From Nostoc sp. ATCC 43529 (lineage in GTDB: Bacteria > Cyanobacteriota > Cyanobacteriia > Cyanobacteriales > Nostocaceae), in contig LWTK01000037.1 of assembly GCA_003326205.1 (NCBI GenBank), positions 1 to 64,000 on the forward strand: a stretch of DNA of 64,000 nucleotides. The letters run 5' to 3'. A model generated the notes under the pieces. That model was given only the letters and a program-made list of their open reading frames with translations. It was not told where the DNA came from and made no database searches. The first letter of the stretch is position 1. Every line of letters starts with the position of its first letter. A program made the position numbers and the translations under genes. This document shows positions 16,500 to 26,574 of this stretch, piece after piece.

Positions 16500-18476
16500 A
16501 TGTCAAAAACTCAAACCGCGTCTTCTTTTTTATCTAATATCAGTGAGCGAGAACGCCAAGCATTAAAGAAGTTGGTAGATTACACGAATGTGCAATCGCT
16601 ACCAGAAATTTGGCCTTTGGCAGCTCAGGAATTTGGTGATGTTGTTGCCTTGCACAGCCCCCACACTAAACCAGAAGTAGTGATTAGTTATACTCAATTA
16701 GCAGAGAAAATACAACTATTCGCTGCTGGGTTGCAAGCGTTGGGAGTTAGATTAGGCGATCGCATTTCCTTAATTGCTGACAACAGTCCTCGGTGGTTTA
16801 TTGCCGACCAAGGTATCATGACTGCTGGAGGAGTTGATGCCGTGCGTAGCTCCCAAGCTGAAAAAGAAGAACTGCTGTTTATCATCGCCAACAGTGGCAG
16901 TACAGCAGTGGTCATTGAAGATTTGAAGACACTTAAAAAACTGCAAGACCGCCTCAACGATCTACCAATTCAATTCGTCATCTTACTTTCAGATGAAGCA
17001 TCACCCACGGAAATGCCTTTAAAAGTGTTAAATTTTGCCCAATTAAATGAAATTGGAGCAAATCATAATTTTGTGCCAGCCAAGCAAAATCGTGACGCTT
17101 TGGCAACCTTAATTTACACCTCTGGTACCACCGGCAAACCCAAAGGTGTGATGCTCTCTTATAGTAACTTGATGCACCAAGTGACAACATTTGGCACAGT
17201 ATTGCAACCAAATCCAGGCGATATGGTTCTTAGTATCCTGCCTTCGTGGCACAGTTACGAACGAACTGTTGAATATTACCTACTATCTCAAGGTTGTACG
17301 CAAGTTTATACTAATTTGCGCTCTGTCAAAGCAGATTTGCGGCAATTTAAACCCAACTATATGGTGGGTGTGCCCCGTTTGTGGGAATCGATTTATGAAG
17401 GAGTGCAAAAACAATTCCGCGAACAACCAGCCAACAAGCAACGCCTGATTAAATTTTTATTAGGCATCAGCGAGAAATATATTAAAGCGCAGCGAGTTGC
17501 TCAGGGATTGGATTTAAATAATCTTCATGCCTCAGCCGTGGAACGATTTGCAGCTAGCATAGTCGCGGTGGCTTTGTTACCCCTGCATAAGTTGGGAGAA
17601 AAACTAGTTTATGCCAAAGTGCGCGAAGCCACAGGGGGACGAGTTAAGCAGATGATTAGCGGCGGCGGTGCCCTTCCCAGACACATCGATAACTTCTTTG
17701 AAATTATTGGCGTCCAGATTTTGCAAGGCTATGGCTTGACAGAAACTTCTCCCGTTACCCATGTGCGTCGTCCTTGGCGAAATTTGATTGGCGCATCAGG
17801 GCTACCACTCCCGGCAACAGAAGCTAAAATCGTAGATCCTGAGACAAAAGCGCCTTTGCCACCAGAAAAGCGAGGCTTGGTATTGTTAAGGGGACCTCAG
17901 ATTATGCAAGGCTATTACCAAAATCCTGAAGCCACAGCCAAAGCAATTAACCCTGAAGGTTGGTTCGATAGCGGCGATTTGGGTTGGTTAACACCACAAA
18001 ACGACCTAGTGCTAACTGGTAGAGCCAAGGATACCATTGTCTTGACTAACGGCGAAAACATCGAACCGCAACCCATCGAAGATGCGTGTTTGCGATCGCC
18101 ATATATCGATCAAATCATGCTTCTCGGTCAAGACCAACGCAGCTTGGGAGCCTTAATTGTCCCCAATCTCGAAGCCCTAGAAAAATGGGCACAAGCCCAG
18201 AATTTGACACTGGATATACAAAGCGATCGCGAAATTTCCTCATCCAGTCAAAAAATAGACTTGGAGAGTAAAATGATCCAGGATTTATTTCGCCAAGAAC
18301 TAAATCGCGAAGTGCAGAATCGTCCAGGCTATCGACCAGATGACCGCATCGGGCCGTTCAGATTCATACTGGAACCGTTTTCCATCGAAAACGGCTTGAT
18401 GACACAAACATTGAAAGTTCGACGACACATCGTTGTGGAACGCTATCGCGATATTATTGACGGCATGTTTGCCTGA
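16500..18476 (+). CDS. aas: Long-chain acyl-ACP/acyl-CoA synthetase
   Basis: This 658-residue enzyme activates free fatty acids as adenylates and joins them to acyl carrier protein, which in cyanobacteria recycles membrane fatty acids. The motifs are the AMP-binding P-loop YTSGTTGKPKGVM (~203), GYGLTETSP (~411), GWFDSGDLGWL (~488) and LTGRAKDTIVLTNGENIEP (~503-521). The length and the order of motifs fit the cyanobacterial Aas group. The start at 16500 has AAGGTG upstream. The next gene (ylqD-like) follows after 42 bases and may be in the same transcript. Confidence 0.9.
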   Translation: MSKTQTASSFLSNISERERQALKKLVDYTNVQSLPEIWPLAAQEFGDVVALHSPHTKPEVVISYTQLAEKIQLFAAGLQALGVRLGDRISLIADNSPRWFIADQGIMTAGGVDAVRSSQAEKEELLFIIANSGSTAVVIEDLKTLKKLQDRLNDLPIQFVILLSDEASPTEMPLKVLNFAQLNEIGANHNFVPAKQNRDALATLIYTSGTTGKPKGVMLSYSNLMHQVTTFGTVLQPNPGDMVLSILPSWHSYERTVEYYLLSQGCTQVYTNLRSVKADLRQFKPNYMVGVPRLWESIYEGVQKQFREQPANKQRLIKFLLGISEKYIKAQRVAQGLDLNNLHASAVERFAASIVAVALLPLHKLGEKLVYAKVREATGGRVKQMISGGGALPRHIDNFFEIIGVQILQGYGLTETSPVTHVRRPWRNLIGASGLPLPATEAKIVDPETKAPLPPEKRGLVLLRGPQIMQGYYQNPEATAKAINPEGWFDSGDLGWLTPQNDLVLTGRAKDTIVLTNGENIEPQPIEDACLRSPYIDQIMLLGQDQRSLGALIVPNLEALEKWAQAQNLTLDIQSDREISSSSQKIDLESKMIQDLFRQELNREVQNRPGYRPDDRIGPFRFILEPFSIENGLMTQTLKVRRHIVVERYRDIIDGMFA

Positions 18477-18518
18477 TGATTCCACCCGCCAACTATTAAG
18501 AGTGAACGTGAAATATTT

Positions 18519-18968
18519 ATGGATGTCTCCAAATCTCATTTGCTGTTGAAACGCGTCGTCAACGTTAAAGTAATTGTTACTCCCCTCTGGAAAGAGGAAG
18601 TACAACAGCAGCTACAAGCACAGATTAATCAACTTGACCAGCAACTGCAACAGCTAGACGTTGAAGGACAAAGAGCGATTAGTGCAATTCAAAAACAGAG
18701 TCTGCAACCACCAGGCCCCCAGACCCTCCAACAAATTGACAACATCCAACTCCAAGTCAATCAAAAGAAAAGTGAATTCCTAGAGCAGAAAAATCAGTTG
18801 CTGCAAAACCTCCAGCAAGTGCAGTTTCTCCAACAGGATCAAGAAGTTAACCAGTTCCAAATGGAAGGCTTTTTCAAAGTAGAAACTGGAGATAATTTGA
18901 TTAGCAAAATGCAAGTCGAAATTGTTCTGCGTGATGGCGTTGTCGAAGAAATTCGCGGCGACATTTAA
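18519..18968 (+). CDS. YlqD-family protein
   Basis: The 149-residue protein has a short beta strand region at the N-terminus (LLLKRVVNVKVIVTPLWKE), a Gln-rich coiled-coil middle (~25-100) and a C-terminal strand region (QVEIVLRDGVVEEIRGDI). This matches the YlqD family of cytoplasmic proteins with unknown function. It is probably co-transcribed with aas. Confidence 0.8.
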   Translation: MDVSKSHLLLKRVVNVKVIVTPLWKEEVQQQLQAQINQLDQQLQQLDVEGQRAISAIQKQSLQPPGPQTLQQIDNIQLQVNQKKSEFLEQKNQLLQNLQQVQFLQQDQEVNQFQMEGFFKVETGDNLISKMQVEIVLRDGVVEEIRGDI

Positions 18969-18974
18969 ATTTGT

Positions 18975-19035
18975 CCGTTGTCATTTGTCTTTTGTCCTTT
19001 GCAAATGACCAATGACGAATGACTAATGACAAATC
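18975..19035. repeat. STRR array (TTTGTCC / ATGACTA heptamers)
   Basis: Heptamers of the ATGACCA/ATGACTA and TTTGTCC types form an imperfect inverted pair between the convergent ylqD-like gene and the gene at 19023. The array overlaps the 3' end of the latter, so the last residues of that gene come from repeat sequence. Confidence 0.7.
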
Positions 19036-19547
19036 TGATTTAACTTCGTGTGGGGGCGGCTTCCAGACAAACATTCCACCTGGGAGCCAGCCCAAACAAT
19101 TTGCCACACTGGGGGCGAACTAATAAAAAGCGATCGCCCAAAGGTCGTCATCTCCACTCGATATTTAACTGTATCAACAGAATTATTACCCTGCTTGATT
19201 TGTGTAATCGTCACTAAAGCGTGATTTCGTTCTGGATAAGCCACCTCTACCTTTCGCGTTCCTCCCACTGATGGTATGTTGTCAAAAGCATTCAAAGCGA
19301 GTGTCGCAGGGTCGCTACCTTGGAGAGATGAGTTAATACTTTCTAGAGGTATAGTTTTATAGTTGGAACGCTCTGGGTATGCCACAACCTCCTGAGACTG
19401 ATGAATCGCTCTTAACTGCTGTGGTTGGCGATCGACATTATCAACAATCGGTGGAGATTGCTGGCGTCCAGTCATGAAAACTCCAGCGCCAGCAGTGGCA
19501 AAGACGGTAAGTACCACAATTAAAAACAATTTTAACTTTGCCGACAT
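19023..19547 (-). CDS. Secreted or membrane-anchored protein of unknown function
   Basis: The ATG at 19547 gives MSAKLKLFLIVVLTVFATAG, an uncleaved or cleaved signal-type helix, followed by ~150 soluble residues. An ATG 21 bases upstream is possible. The region VEVAYPERNHALVTITQIKQ (shortened here) and a single Cys pair can be seen, but no known domain. The C-terminus (PHTKLNQICH) is partly encoded by an adjacent repeat. It may be a periplasmic or lipoprotein-like factor. Unknown. Confidence 0.6.
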   Translation of the reverse strand: MSAKLKLFLIVVLTVFATAGAGVFMTGRQQSPPIVDNVDRQPQQLRAIHQSQEVVAYPERSNYKTIPLESINSSLQGSDPATLALNAFDNIPSVGGTRKVEVAYPERNHALVTITQIKQGNNSVDTVKYRVEMTTFGRSLFISSPPVWQIVWAGSQVECLSGSRPHTKLNQICH

Positions 19548-19568
19548 AAAAGTAAACAGGAATTTCAA

Positions 19569-20028
19569 ACAGGTTAATTACCAATTTTGAATTCTAGATT
19601 GAACTGCATCCCATATCTTCTACCTTGAAAAAGCTTCTCTATCTCAAGCAGTGGTATGAGGAATATAAATATATTTATCTGTAGCAATCTCATTTGATCT
19701 GTGAGACACTCTTGATGGTTTTTGAAAGTCAACAACCAAAACAAGATATTAACTATCCTTTAACAATAACTCTGTACCATAGACTTTTAAATCAAATTAA
19801 GGTTCCTGGGGTATTGGGAGTGTTGACGGTTGACTGTTGATTCTTTTAGTGAGGAGTTAAGAATTATTCCCCTTTTGCCTCCCCATCTCCTCACCTCCCC
19901 ACCTCCCCATCTCCCCATGCCCAATGCCCAAAATATAAAATCTCCAATCCAAAATTCTTTTATCAAGATACAATTCGATCTGACAAAAGCTGTTAAAGTC
20001 CATAAACCATTGATTCCCAAACCACCCT
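19569..20028. other. Divergent promoter region with pyrimidine-rich STRR
   Basis: At about 19868-19930 the CCTCCCCATCTCCCCA pattern repeats, then ATGCCCAATGCCCA. The remaining part is AT-rich. It separates the divergent gene at 19547 and the E2 gene. No additional gene is evident. Confidence 0.6.
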
Positions 20029-21324
20029 ATGAGCATTCACGAAGTATTTATGCCGGCGTTGAGTTCCACCATGACCGAAGGCAAAATAGTCTCCTGGGTG
20101 AAATCGCCAGGGGACAAAGTGGAAAAAGGCGAAACAGTGGTGGTTGTAGAGTCAGATAAGGCTGATATGGATGTAGAAACCTTTTATGAAGGGTTTCTTG
20201 CCCATATCATAGTGCAAGCTGGTGAAACTGCCCCGGTAGGATCTGCGATCGCCTTCATTGCCGAAACCGAAGCTGAAATCGAAACTGCGAAATCTCTTGC
20301 CAATTCTGGCGGTGCTGCTGCTAGTCCTTCTCCCGAACCAGTTCCCGTGGCTGCTTCGGTTGGAATTCCTACTTTGGCGTCTCAAAATGGCTCTAACCAT
20401 CGCGAAGGAAGACTTGTAGCTTCACCCCGTGCCCGCAAGTTAGCCAAAGAACTCAAAGTTGATTTGACTTCACTCCAAGGCAGTGGTCCCTACGGTCGCA
20501 TTGTTGCCGAAGATGTGGAAGCAGTTGTTAATAAAGGTAAGCAACCCGCCCCCACTCCACTTGCTGCCCCACCAACACCAATTACCCCAGTAGCGCCCCC
20601 TGCACCACCGACACCAGCACCCGCACCCACACCAGCTGTGGCAGCTGTTCCTGGTTCAATCGTGCCTCTAACTACCTTCCAAAATGCGGTAGTACGGAAC
20701 ATGGTAGCTAGTCTATCTGTCCCTGTATTCCGTGTTGGTTACACCATTACCACTGATGAGTTAGACAAACTTTATAAACAAATTAAATCCAAAGGCGTAA
20801 CAATGACGGCGCTACTGGCGAAAGCTGTAGCGGTAACATTACAAAAACACCCACTTTTGAACGCTAGCTACTCAGACCAAGGAATTGTTTATCATTCTGA
20901 TATCAACATTTCTGTAGCTGTGGCAATGGATGATGGCGGATTAATTACACCTGTGTTGCAAAATGCAGATGCAGTGGATATTTATTCTCTATCGCGTAAT
21001 TGGAAGTCTTTAGTAGAGCGTGCCAGAACAAAACAACTACAACCCCAAGAATATAACAGCGGTACTTTTACCTTGTCCAACTTAGGGATGTTTGGCGTAG
21101 ATAAATTTGATGCGATTTTACCACCAGGACAAGGTTCGATTTTAGCGATCGGAGCATCCCGCCCGCAAGTGGTAGCAACACCCGACGGTTTATTTGCCGT
21201 GCGCCAACAAATGCAAGTAAATATTACTTCTGACCACCGGATTATTTACGGTGCCCATGCTGCGGCATTCTTGCAAGATTTGGCAAAATTGATTGAGACA
21301 AATACTCACTCTTTAACACTGTAG
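20029..21324 (+). CDS. pdhC: Dihydrolipoamide acetyltransferase, E2 of pyruvate dehydrogenase
   Basis: This core subunit transfers the acetyl group from lipoamide to CoA in the pyruvate dehydrogenase complex. The domains are a lipoyl domain (~1-80, with VVVESDKADMDVE carrying the lipoylated Lys), a peripheral subunit-binding domain (~125-165: ASPRARKLAKEL ... GPYGRIVAEDVE), a Pro/Ala linker (~172-210), and the catalytic domain (~215-431) with the terminal DHRIIYGAHAAAFL motif. The catalytic His and Asp/Gly region is intact. It is one lipoyl domain long, as in cyanobacterial and plastid E2. It is a single gene here. Confidence 0.93.
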   Translation: MSIHEVFMPALSSTMTEGKIVSWVKSPGDKVEKGETVVVVESDKADMDVETFYEGFLAHIIVQAGETAPVGSAIAFIAETEAEIETAKSLANSGGAAASPSPEPVPVAASVGIPTLASQNGSNHREGRLVASPRARKLAKELKVDLTSLQGSGPYGRIVAEDVEAVVNKGKQPAPTPLAAPPTPITPVAPPAPPTPAPAPTPAVAAVPGSIVPLTTFQNAVVRNMVASLSVPVFRVGYTITTDELDKLYKQIKSKGVTMTALLAKAVAVTLQKHPLLNASYSDQGIVYHSDINISVAVAMDDGGLITPVLQNADAVDIYSLSRNWKSLVERARTKQLQPQEYNSGTFTLSNLGMFGVDKFDAILPPGQGSILAIGASRPQVVATPDGLFAVRQQMQVNITSDHRIIYGAHAAAFLQDLAKLIETNTHSLTL

Positions 21325-21368
21325 TTTTGAAACGCCAAATTTAAACGTTACTGGTATCAGCAAGCTAG

Positions 21369-21483
21369 TGGTCTGTCGCATTAATTTTGATGAGTTTGTA
21401 GTAAGCACTTCAGTGCTTAAAAATCAAGGACTAAAGTCCTTACTACAAACATATTTATCCCTCAAAATTAATGAGACAGACTA
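21369..21483. mobile_element. 115-bp MITE flanked by CTAG duplications
   Basis: The termini begin TGGTCTGTCGCATTAA and, in inverted sense, TAGTCTGTCTCATTAA, with 20 of 22 matches through TTTTGA, and further inner pairing (GTTTGTAGTAAG). CTAG stands at 21365-21368 and 21484-21487, consistent with a 4-bp YTAR duplication of IS5-group transposition. Two small palindromes fill the interior. No coding content. Confidence 0.85.
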
Positions 21484-21530
21484 CTAGTGCTAACAACAGA
21501 ACAAGATCTACGCTGAAATTTTTGATTGAC

Positions 21531-21568
21531 AAACTATGTAGAGATGTGGTGTTGCCATGTCTCTACAT
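21531..21568. repeat. Stem-loop of the ATGTAGAGA type
   Basis: Arms ATGTAGAGA and TCTCTACAT with inner complementary bases form a hairpin. It is related to the palindrome at 341-369 (GTAGAGAC arms). Confidence 0.55.
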
Positions 21569-21628
21569 TAATTTATGCCGATTTGGCAGGGAACAGGGAA
21601 CGGGGAACAAGGTTAATTTTTGTTCTTC

Positions 21629-21838
21629 GATGCAACAAAGGTGCAGGGCGATGCAACAAAGGTGCAAGGCGATGCAACAAAGGTGCAGGGCGATGCAACA
21701 AAGGTGCAAGGCGATGCAACAAAGGTGCAAGGCGATGCAACAAAGATGCAAGGCGATGCAACAAAGGTGCAGGGCGATGCAACAAAGGTGCAAGGCGATG
21801 CAACAAAGGTGCAAGGCGATGCAACAAAGGTGCAAGGC
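21629..21838 (+). repeat. Ten exact-length 21-bp tandem repeats
   Basis: The consensus starts GATGCAACAAAGGTGCAAGG and ends C; ten units follow without gaps. Units 1, 3 and 7 read GTGCAGGGC, unit 6 has AAGATGCA, the other six are the consensus type. Because 21 is divisible by three and no unit makes a stop, all six frames are open through the array (one frame would read (DATKVQG)n). No ribosome site or conserved flanking protein supports translation. The unit length equals two DNA helical turns. Confidence 0.9.
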
Positions 21839-22112
21839 AAGAGATTTGTGTGTACACCGTAGCCCAAGCGTGGGAGAGGGATTTAGGGTGAAAGCTCTTT
21901 GATTTATGCAAGAAGTCCAATAGGTAACAGGCAACAGGCTATTGCGTACTATATGTTTTAACTGGCTTGGTATGAGTTCTCTATACATAGAGAGTTTAGA
22001 TTATTCCGTTTTTTGTGGAACTGGAACTACTACAATTACTATTGATGCTAGATAATGGGGAAGCTTTGACATTTATTTGCCAATCTAGCCCTGGAAACAA
22101 GAACTAACAATT

Positions 22113-23900
22113 ATGCGAACTCACTATTGCGGCGAAGTCCGAAAAGAACATATTGGAGAAACTGTTACCTTTTACGGATGGATAGACCGTCGCCGCGATC
22201 ATGGGGGCGTGATATTTTTAGATTTACGCGATCGCTCTGGCATTGTTCAAATCGTCAGCGATCCGCAACGCACCCCTGATTCATATCAACAGGCAAATGC
22301 CCTGCGAAATGAATATGTTGTCCAAATCACTGGTAGGGTAACGCAACGCCCCCAAGAATCCCTAAATCGCCGTCTACCTACAGGTGAAGTAGAAATTTAC
22401 GCAGATAAAATTCAACTACTCAACGCTGTCCGCAAACAATTACCTTTTCAAGTTTCGGTAGCTGACAGCGAAACAGTACGGGAAGATTTGCGGCTGAAAT
22501 ATCGCTATTTAGATTTGCGACGCGAACGCATGGCACAAAATTTGCAACTGCGTCATCAAATTGTCAAAGCCATGCGCCGTTACCTGGAAGATTTGGAAGG
22601 TTTCATCGAAGTCGAAACCCCAATACTCACCCGTTCTACTCCCGAAGGTGCTAGGGATTATATCCTACCCAGTCGCGTCAACCCTGGTGAATGGTTTGCT
22701 CTACCACAATCACCACAGCTATTTAAACAATTGCTGATGGTATCAGGCTTGGATAGATATTATCAAATTGCCCGTTGCTTCCGTGATGAAGACTTACGCG
22801 CCGACAGACAACCAGAATTCACCCAGTTGGACATGGAAATGAGTTTCATGTCCCAAGAAGAAATTATCGAACTCAACGAAAAGTTAGTTTGCCATATCTT
22901 CAAAACGGTTAAGGGCATTGAATTACAACGGCCTTTTCCCCGTCTCACCTACGCCGAAGGAATGGAACGTTACGGTAGCGACAAACCAGATACCCGCTAT
23001 GGTTTGGAATTAGTCAACGTCTCGGATATCGTCAAAGACTCTGGCTTTAAAGTCTTTCGAGACACTGTAATTAATGGTGGTGTCGTCAAAATCCTACCCA
23101 TTCCCAACGGTAACGATGTAATTTCTAATGTCCGCATTAAACCAGGTGGTGATTTATTCAAAGAAGCTAGCGAAGCCGGCGCTAAAGGTTTAGCTTATAT
23201 CCGAGTGAGAGACGATGGCGAAATTGACACCATTGGCGCAATTAAAGACAACCTCAGCGACGAACAAAAACAGGAAATTCTCCGACGCACAGGTGCCAAA
23301 GCTGGACATTTGTTATTGTTCGGGGCTGGTGATGCTGCTACCGTTAATAAAACTTTAGATAGATTGCGGCAAGTTATTGCTAGAGAATTTGGATTAATCG
23401 ATCCAGAAAAAATTAACTTGCTGTGGATTACAGATTTCCCCATGTTTGAGTGGAACGCTGACGAAAAACGTCTCGAAGCACTGCACCACCCGTTTACAGC
23501 ACCCCACCCTGATGATTTGAGTGACTTAAAAACAGCACGCGCCCAAGCTTACGACTTGGTACTCAACGGCGTGGAAGTTGGCGGTGGAAGTCTGCGGATT
23601 TATCAGCGAGAAATTCAACAACAGGTGTTTGATGCGATCGGTTTGTCTCCTGAAGAAGCACAAAATAAATTCGGCTTTTTGTTGGAAGCATTTGAATATG
23701 GTACACCGCCTCACGGTGGCATCGCCTACGGTTTAGACCGTTTAGTAATGTTGCTAGCTGGGGAAGAATCCATTCGAGATGTGATTGCTTTTCCGAAAAC
23801 GCAACAAGCCCGTTGTTTGTTAACAGATGCACCTTCTGGAGTAGATGTCAAGCAACTCAAAGAATTACATGTTGCTTCGACATATAAGCCCAAATCCTAA
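22113..23900 (+). CDS. aspS: Aspartyl-tRNA synthetase
   Basis: This class II synthetase charges tRNA(Asp); cyanobacterial forms may also charge tRNA(Asn). The order is: anticodon-binding OB fold (~1-105), class II motif 1 ([18 protein letters not shown], ~168), motif 2 ([20 protein letters not shown], ~219-238), the GAD insertion domain of bacterial-type AspRS (~290-420), and motif 3 ([22 protein letters not shown], given in part, ~535). The 595-residue length is normal. It starts at the ATG at 22113 after an AAC-rich leader. Confidence 0.96.
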   Translation: MRTHYCGEVRKEHIGETVTFYGWIDRRRDHGGVIFLDLRDRSGIVQIVSDPQRTPDSYQQANALRNEYVVQITGRVTQRPQESLNRRLPTGEVEIYADKIQLLNAVRKQLPFQVSVADSETVREDLRLKYRYLDLRRERMAQNLQLRHQIVKAMRRYLEDLEGFIEVETPILTRSTPEGARDYILPSRVNPGEWFALPQSPQLFKQLLMVSGLDRYYQIARCFRDEDLRADRQPEFTQLDMEMSFMSQEEIIELNEKLVCHIFKTVKGIELQRPFPRLTYAEGMERYGSDKPDTRYGLELVNVSDIVKDSGFKVFRDTVINGGVVKILPIPNGNDVISNVRIKPGGDLFKEASEAGAKGLAYIRVRDDGEIDTIGAIKDNLSDEQKQEILRRTGAKAGHLLLFGAGDAATVNKTLDRLRQVIAREFGLIDPEKINLLWITDFPMFEWNADEKRLEALHHPFTAPHPDDLSDLKTARAQAYDLVLNGVEVGGGSLRIYQREIQQQVFDAIGLSPEEAQNKFGFLLEAFEYGTPPHGGIAYGLDRLVMLLAGEESIRDVIAFPKTQQARCLLTDAPSGVDVKQLKELHVASTYKPKS

Positions 23901-24001
23901 CAAAACACAAGGGGAGTAAAAAAGTATTTAGTAGGGTGTGTTATGCCTTATAGCAACGCACCACGGACAGATATCTTGCTATGGGGATAGGGGATGTAGA
24001 A

Positions 24002-24030
24002 ACCCCTGGCTCAACGAAGTAGCCAGGGGT
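24002..24030 (+). terminator. Strong stem-loop after aspS
   Basis: The arms ACCCCTGGCT and AGCCAGGGGT pair perfectly around a 9-nt loop. The following run has no U tract, so this may be terminator or mRNA-stabilising structure shared by aspS and the convergent SDR gene. Confidence 0.6.
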
Positions 24031-24080
24031 AGTTCATAAGACAACAATGTAACAGATTGATTATACCCAATCAGATTAAT

Positions 24081-24941
24081 CTACAAACCCATTGAATATA
24101 AAATGAGGCGATCGTGGAAGCGATCGGGCAAAATATGTTTTAGCACAGCTTGAATTTTGGCATCTTGTCCAACCAGATAGCGTGTCTTTGGTTGTTTTGC
24201 AGTCAGCGCGTGGACAACAGCTTGAGCGACAATATCCGCAGAAATTCCTCTAGCTGCGATCGTCTGCATTTTGTGACGTACAGTATTCATCGCCTGACCA
24301 TAAAGATTTAGTGCCGATTCTGATAAGCTATCTTGTCCGATGTCAGCTTGAGCCAGGGATTTATTCCAAATAGGCGTAGCGATGGAACCAGGTTCAATAA
24401 TTGAAACTGAGATTCCCCACGGTTTTAACTCCATACGCATCACATCAGTGAGTGCTTCCAAAGCAAACTTTGAAGCATTGTAAGCGCCTAAAAATGGGGT
24501 AGAACTTCTCCCAGCAATGGAACCCATATTCACAATTCGACCGCGACCTTGGCGTAATAAACCAAGAAATGCTTGTGTCACTGCTAATTGTCCAGTGACA
24601 TTCACATTCATCTGATGTTGAAATTCAGCGATAGGTAATAATTCTAAAGGGCCAGGGACAGCAATTCCGGCATTATTTACTAAACCTAAAATTCCAACAT
24701 CACCCACTGTATCTGTTACCTTATCAACTACAGAAGCAATGGATTCAGCATCAGTAACATCTAAGAAAATTGGAATCAGCCTTGGTGAAGCTTTTTGTTG
24801 GAGTGTTTGAGCATCAATGTCTTGACGTATACCAGCAAAAACAGAAAATCCCAATTGGTCTAAAAGCAAAGCACAGGCCTGACCAATTCCTGTTGACGCT
24901 CCTGTAATCAGGACTGTACCTTGATAATTTCCTACAACCAT
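24081..24941 (-). CDS. Short-chain dehydrogenase/reductase (SDR)
   Basis: The 286-residue protein has the classical Rossmann signature TGASTGIGQA (~13-22), NNAG (~88-91) and catalytic YNASK (~155-159), with a Ser ~13 residues earlier (GSIAGRSS). NAD(P)H-dependent oxidoreduction of an unknown alcohol, carbonyl or retinol-like compound is expected. The C-terminal extension (VLKHILPDRFHDRLI) resembles the retinol-dehydrogenase-like SDR group. It is convergent with aspS. Confidence 0.9.
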   Translation of the reverse strand: MVVGNYQGTVLITGASTGIGQACALLLDQLGFSVFAGIRQDIDAQTLQQKASPRLIPIFLDVTDAESIASVVDKVTDTVGDVGILGLVNNAGIAVPGPLELLPIAEFQHQMNVNVTGQLAVTQAFLGLLRQGRGRIVNMGSIAGRSSTPFLGAYNASKFALEALTDVMRMELKPWGISVSIIEPGSIATPIWNKSLAQADIGQDSLSESALNLYGQAMNTVRHKMQTIAARGISADIVAQAVVHALTAKQPKTRYLVGQDAKIQAVLKHILPDRFHDRLILYSMGL

Positions 24942-25160
24942 TAGTTTTTTTGATTATGAAACTGCTGTAATATTTCTCTGTGTGTCCTAATTAGGAATTA
25001 AGCTAACGCGCCTAAATGTTGTATTTTTTCGTTTAGATGATCGTTAGTCATTAATAAAAAACAAATGACTAATGACAATCTCACGAATTAATATCAACTT
25101 AAATACAGGTCTCAACCCTGTTTTACTTCTGAATTTTGAATTCTGAATTCATCTGTAGTA

Positions 25161-25388
25161 TCAATCCTTGCAGATACCAGAGCGAAGACAATCTTCGGTT
25201 TGGTCATCTCTAGCCGATATATCCCACGGCAATATACCTGAGGGAGCATTTTTACTGTAAACCACCAGAGCAGCTATGTTAGAAACCTGGTTTTTGACAA
25301 TTGACACATTACTATAAACATTGCCTAGCTCAGCATTGGATAAATAAATAGGCAATGCCATCAGACCAATGCAAATTGTCCGGTTCAT
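25161..25388 (-). CDS. Small protein with a probable signal peptide, unknown
   Basis: The 75-residue product begins MNRTICIGLMALPIYLSNA, which looks like a short signal peptide. The mature part is polar and contains two Cys at the end (DCLRSGICKD). A GAGG box is placed 5 bases before the ATG, supporting translation. I know no family. It may be a secreted peptide, or a spurious frame in AT-rich DNA; no neighbour argues for a role. Confidence 0.4.
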   Translation of the reverse strand: MNRTICIGLMALPIYLSNAELGNVYSNVSIVKNQVSNIAALVVYSKNAPSGILPWDISARDDQTEDCLRSGICKD

Positions 25389-25779
25389 ACAACCTCAGCT
25401 AAAAATTTCCGAATACGCTAAACTTAGATGCCACCTTGATGAACCGGAGTTGAAAAACTGAGCATTGTTGATGTTGTGTGAAGTTACTCAGTCCTAATAG
25501 CCGCAGAGACGTGATTTACAAATTATCGGTTCCACCCTATTTTAGGTTAGGCATTGCCCACAAGATGGCTTCCTACTAACTTATGCACATCCAACCCCAA
25601 AAAACAGGACAAAAAACTCCCAGCATTCAAAAACATATCTTGGTGGCTGCGATCGCCAGATAAAATAGTTAACAATGCTGACTAAGCAAATGAGGCAGAC
25701 GCATGGACGCAAAGAAAAACTAATGCCCAATGCCCCATGCCCCATACCCATATTATAAATGTTGCCTACTAACTGAATC
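25389..25779. other. Divergent spacer upstream of tatC
   Basis: At 25720-25757 an array of ATGCCCA/ATGCCCC heptamers (STRR) lies about 25 bases before tatC. The rest holds no recognisable site; the promoters of tatC and the small gene at 25388 must lie here. Confidence 0.5.
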
Positions 25780-26574
25780 ATGACGCCTTCACAAGACGTA
25801 GATACTGTAAACGTTCCTGATATAAATACAGAAGCAGATGGCAACTCCGAAACAGATCCTTTAGATGAGTTGCCGGGTGAAGTCGAAATGTCACTTTTCG
25901 ACCACCTAGAAGAATTACGACAGCGAATTTTTTATTCGCTAATTGCTGTAGCAATAGGTATTATCGGTTGTTTCTTTGCCGTTAAGCCCATTGTCCAACT
26001 ACTTGAGGTTCCAGCACAGGGAGTCAAATTTCTTCAACTTGCACCTGGAGAATATTTCTTTGTCTCCCTCAAAGTCGCAGCTTACACAGGCTTGGTACTT
26101 TCTAGTCCTTTCATTCTTTACCAAATTATCCAGTTTGTGCTTCCTGGACTGACTCGCCGCGAACGCCGCTTATTAGGGCCTGTGGTTTTAGGGTCGAGTG
26201 TTTTATTTGCAGCAGGTTTAGTATTTGCTTATTTACTTCTGATTCCGGCAGCTTTGAAATTTTTCATCAGCTATGGAGCAGATGTAGTCGAACAACTTTG
26301 GTCAATTGATAAATATTTTGAATTTGTGCTGCTACTTTTATTCAGCACTGGTTTGGCATTTCAAATTCCCATCATTCAACTATTACTCGGTAACTTGAAT
26401 ATTGTCTCCTCCGAGAAGATGGTTTCAGGTTGGCGTTACGTGATTATGGGAGCAGTTGTTTTAGGAGCGGTTCTCACACCTTCTACTGACCCTCTCACCC
26501 AAAGCCTTCTAGCTGGTGCAGTCCTGGGACTTTACTTTGGCGGCATTGGTTTAGTGAAGCTGACAGGAAAATAG
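25780..26574 (+). CDS. tatC: Sec-independent protein translocase TatC
   Basis: TatC is the receptor of twin-arginine signal peptides in the thylakoid and plasma membrane. The 264 residues have an N-terminal polar extension, then [14 protein letters not shown] (~39-52), the signature of TatC with its Glu-Glu pair, and six membrane segments; [17 protein letters not shown] (~183) is the fifth/sixth-helix signature. The start ATG at 25780 gives an acidic N-terminus of ~37 residues. It lies ~1.4 kb from petC, a known Tat substrate family. tatA/tatB-like genes are not in the window. Confidence 0.93.
   Translation: MTPSQDVDTVNVPDINTEADGNSETDPLDELPGEVEMSLFDHLEELRQRIFYSLIAVAIGIIGCFFAVKPIVQLLEVPAQGVKFLQLAPGEYFFVSLKVAAYTGLVLSSPFILYQIIQFVLPGLTRRERRLLGPVVLGSSVLFAAGLVFAYLLLIPAALKFFISYGADVVEQLWSIDKYFEFVLLLLFSTGLAFQIPIIQLLLGNLNIVSSEKMVSGWRYVIMGAVVLGAVLTPSTDPLTQSLLAGAVLGLYFGGIGLVKLTGK

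Noticed and set aside
21629..21838. A CRISPR array
   Set aside because: The units are directly contiguous with no spacers, and no cas gene is nearby.
21471..21902. Long open frames on both strands over the 21-bp repeats
   Set aside because: They are open only because 21 is a multiple of three; no ribosome site or conserved flank supports translation.
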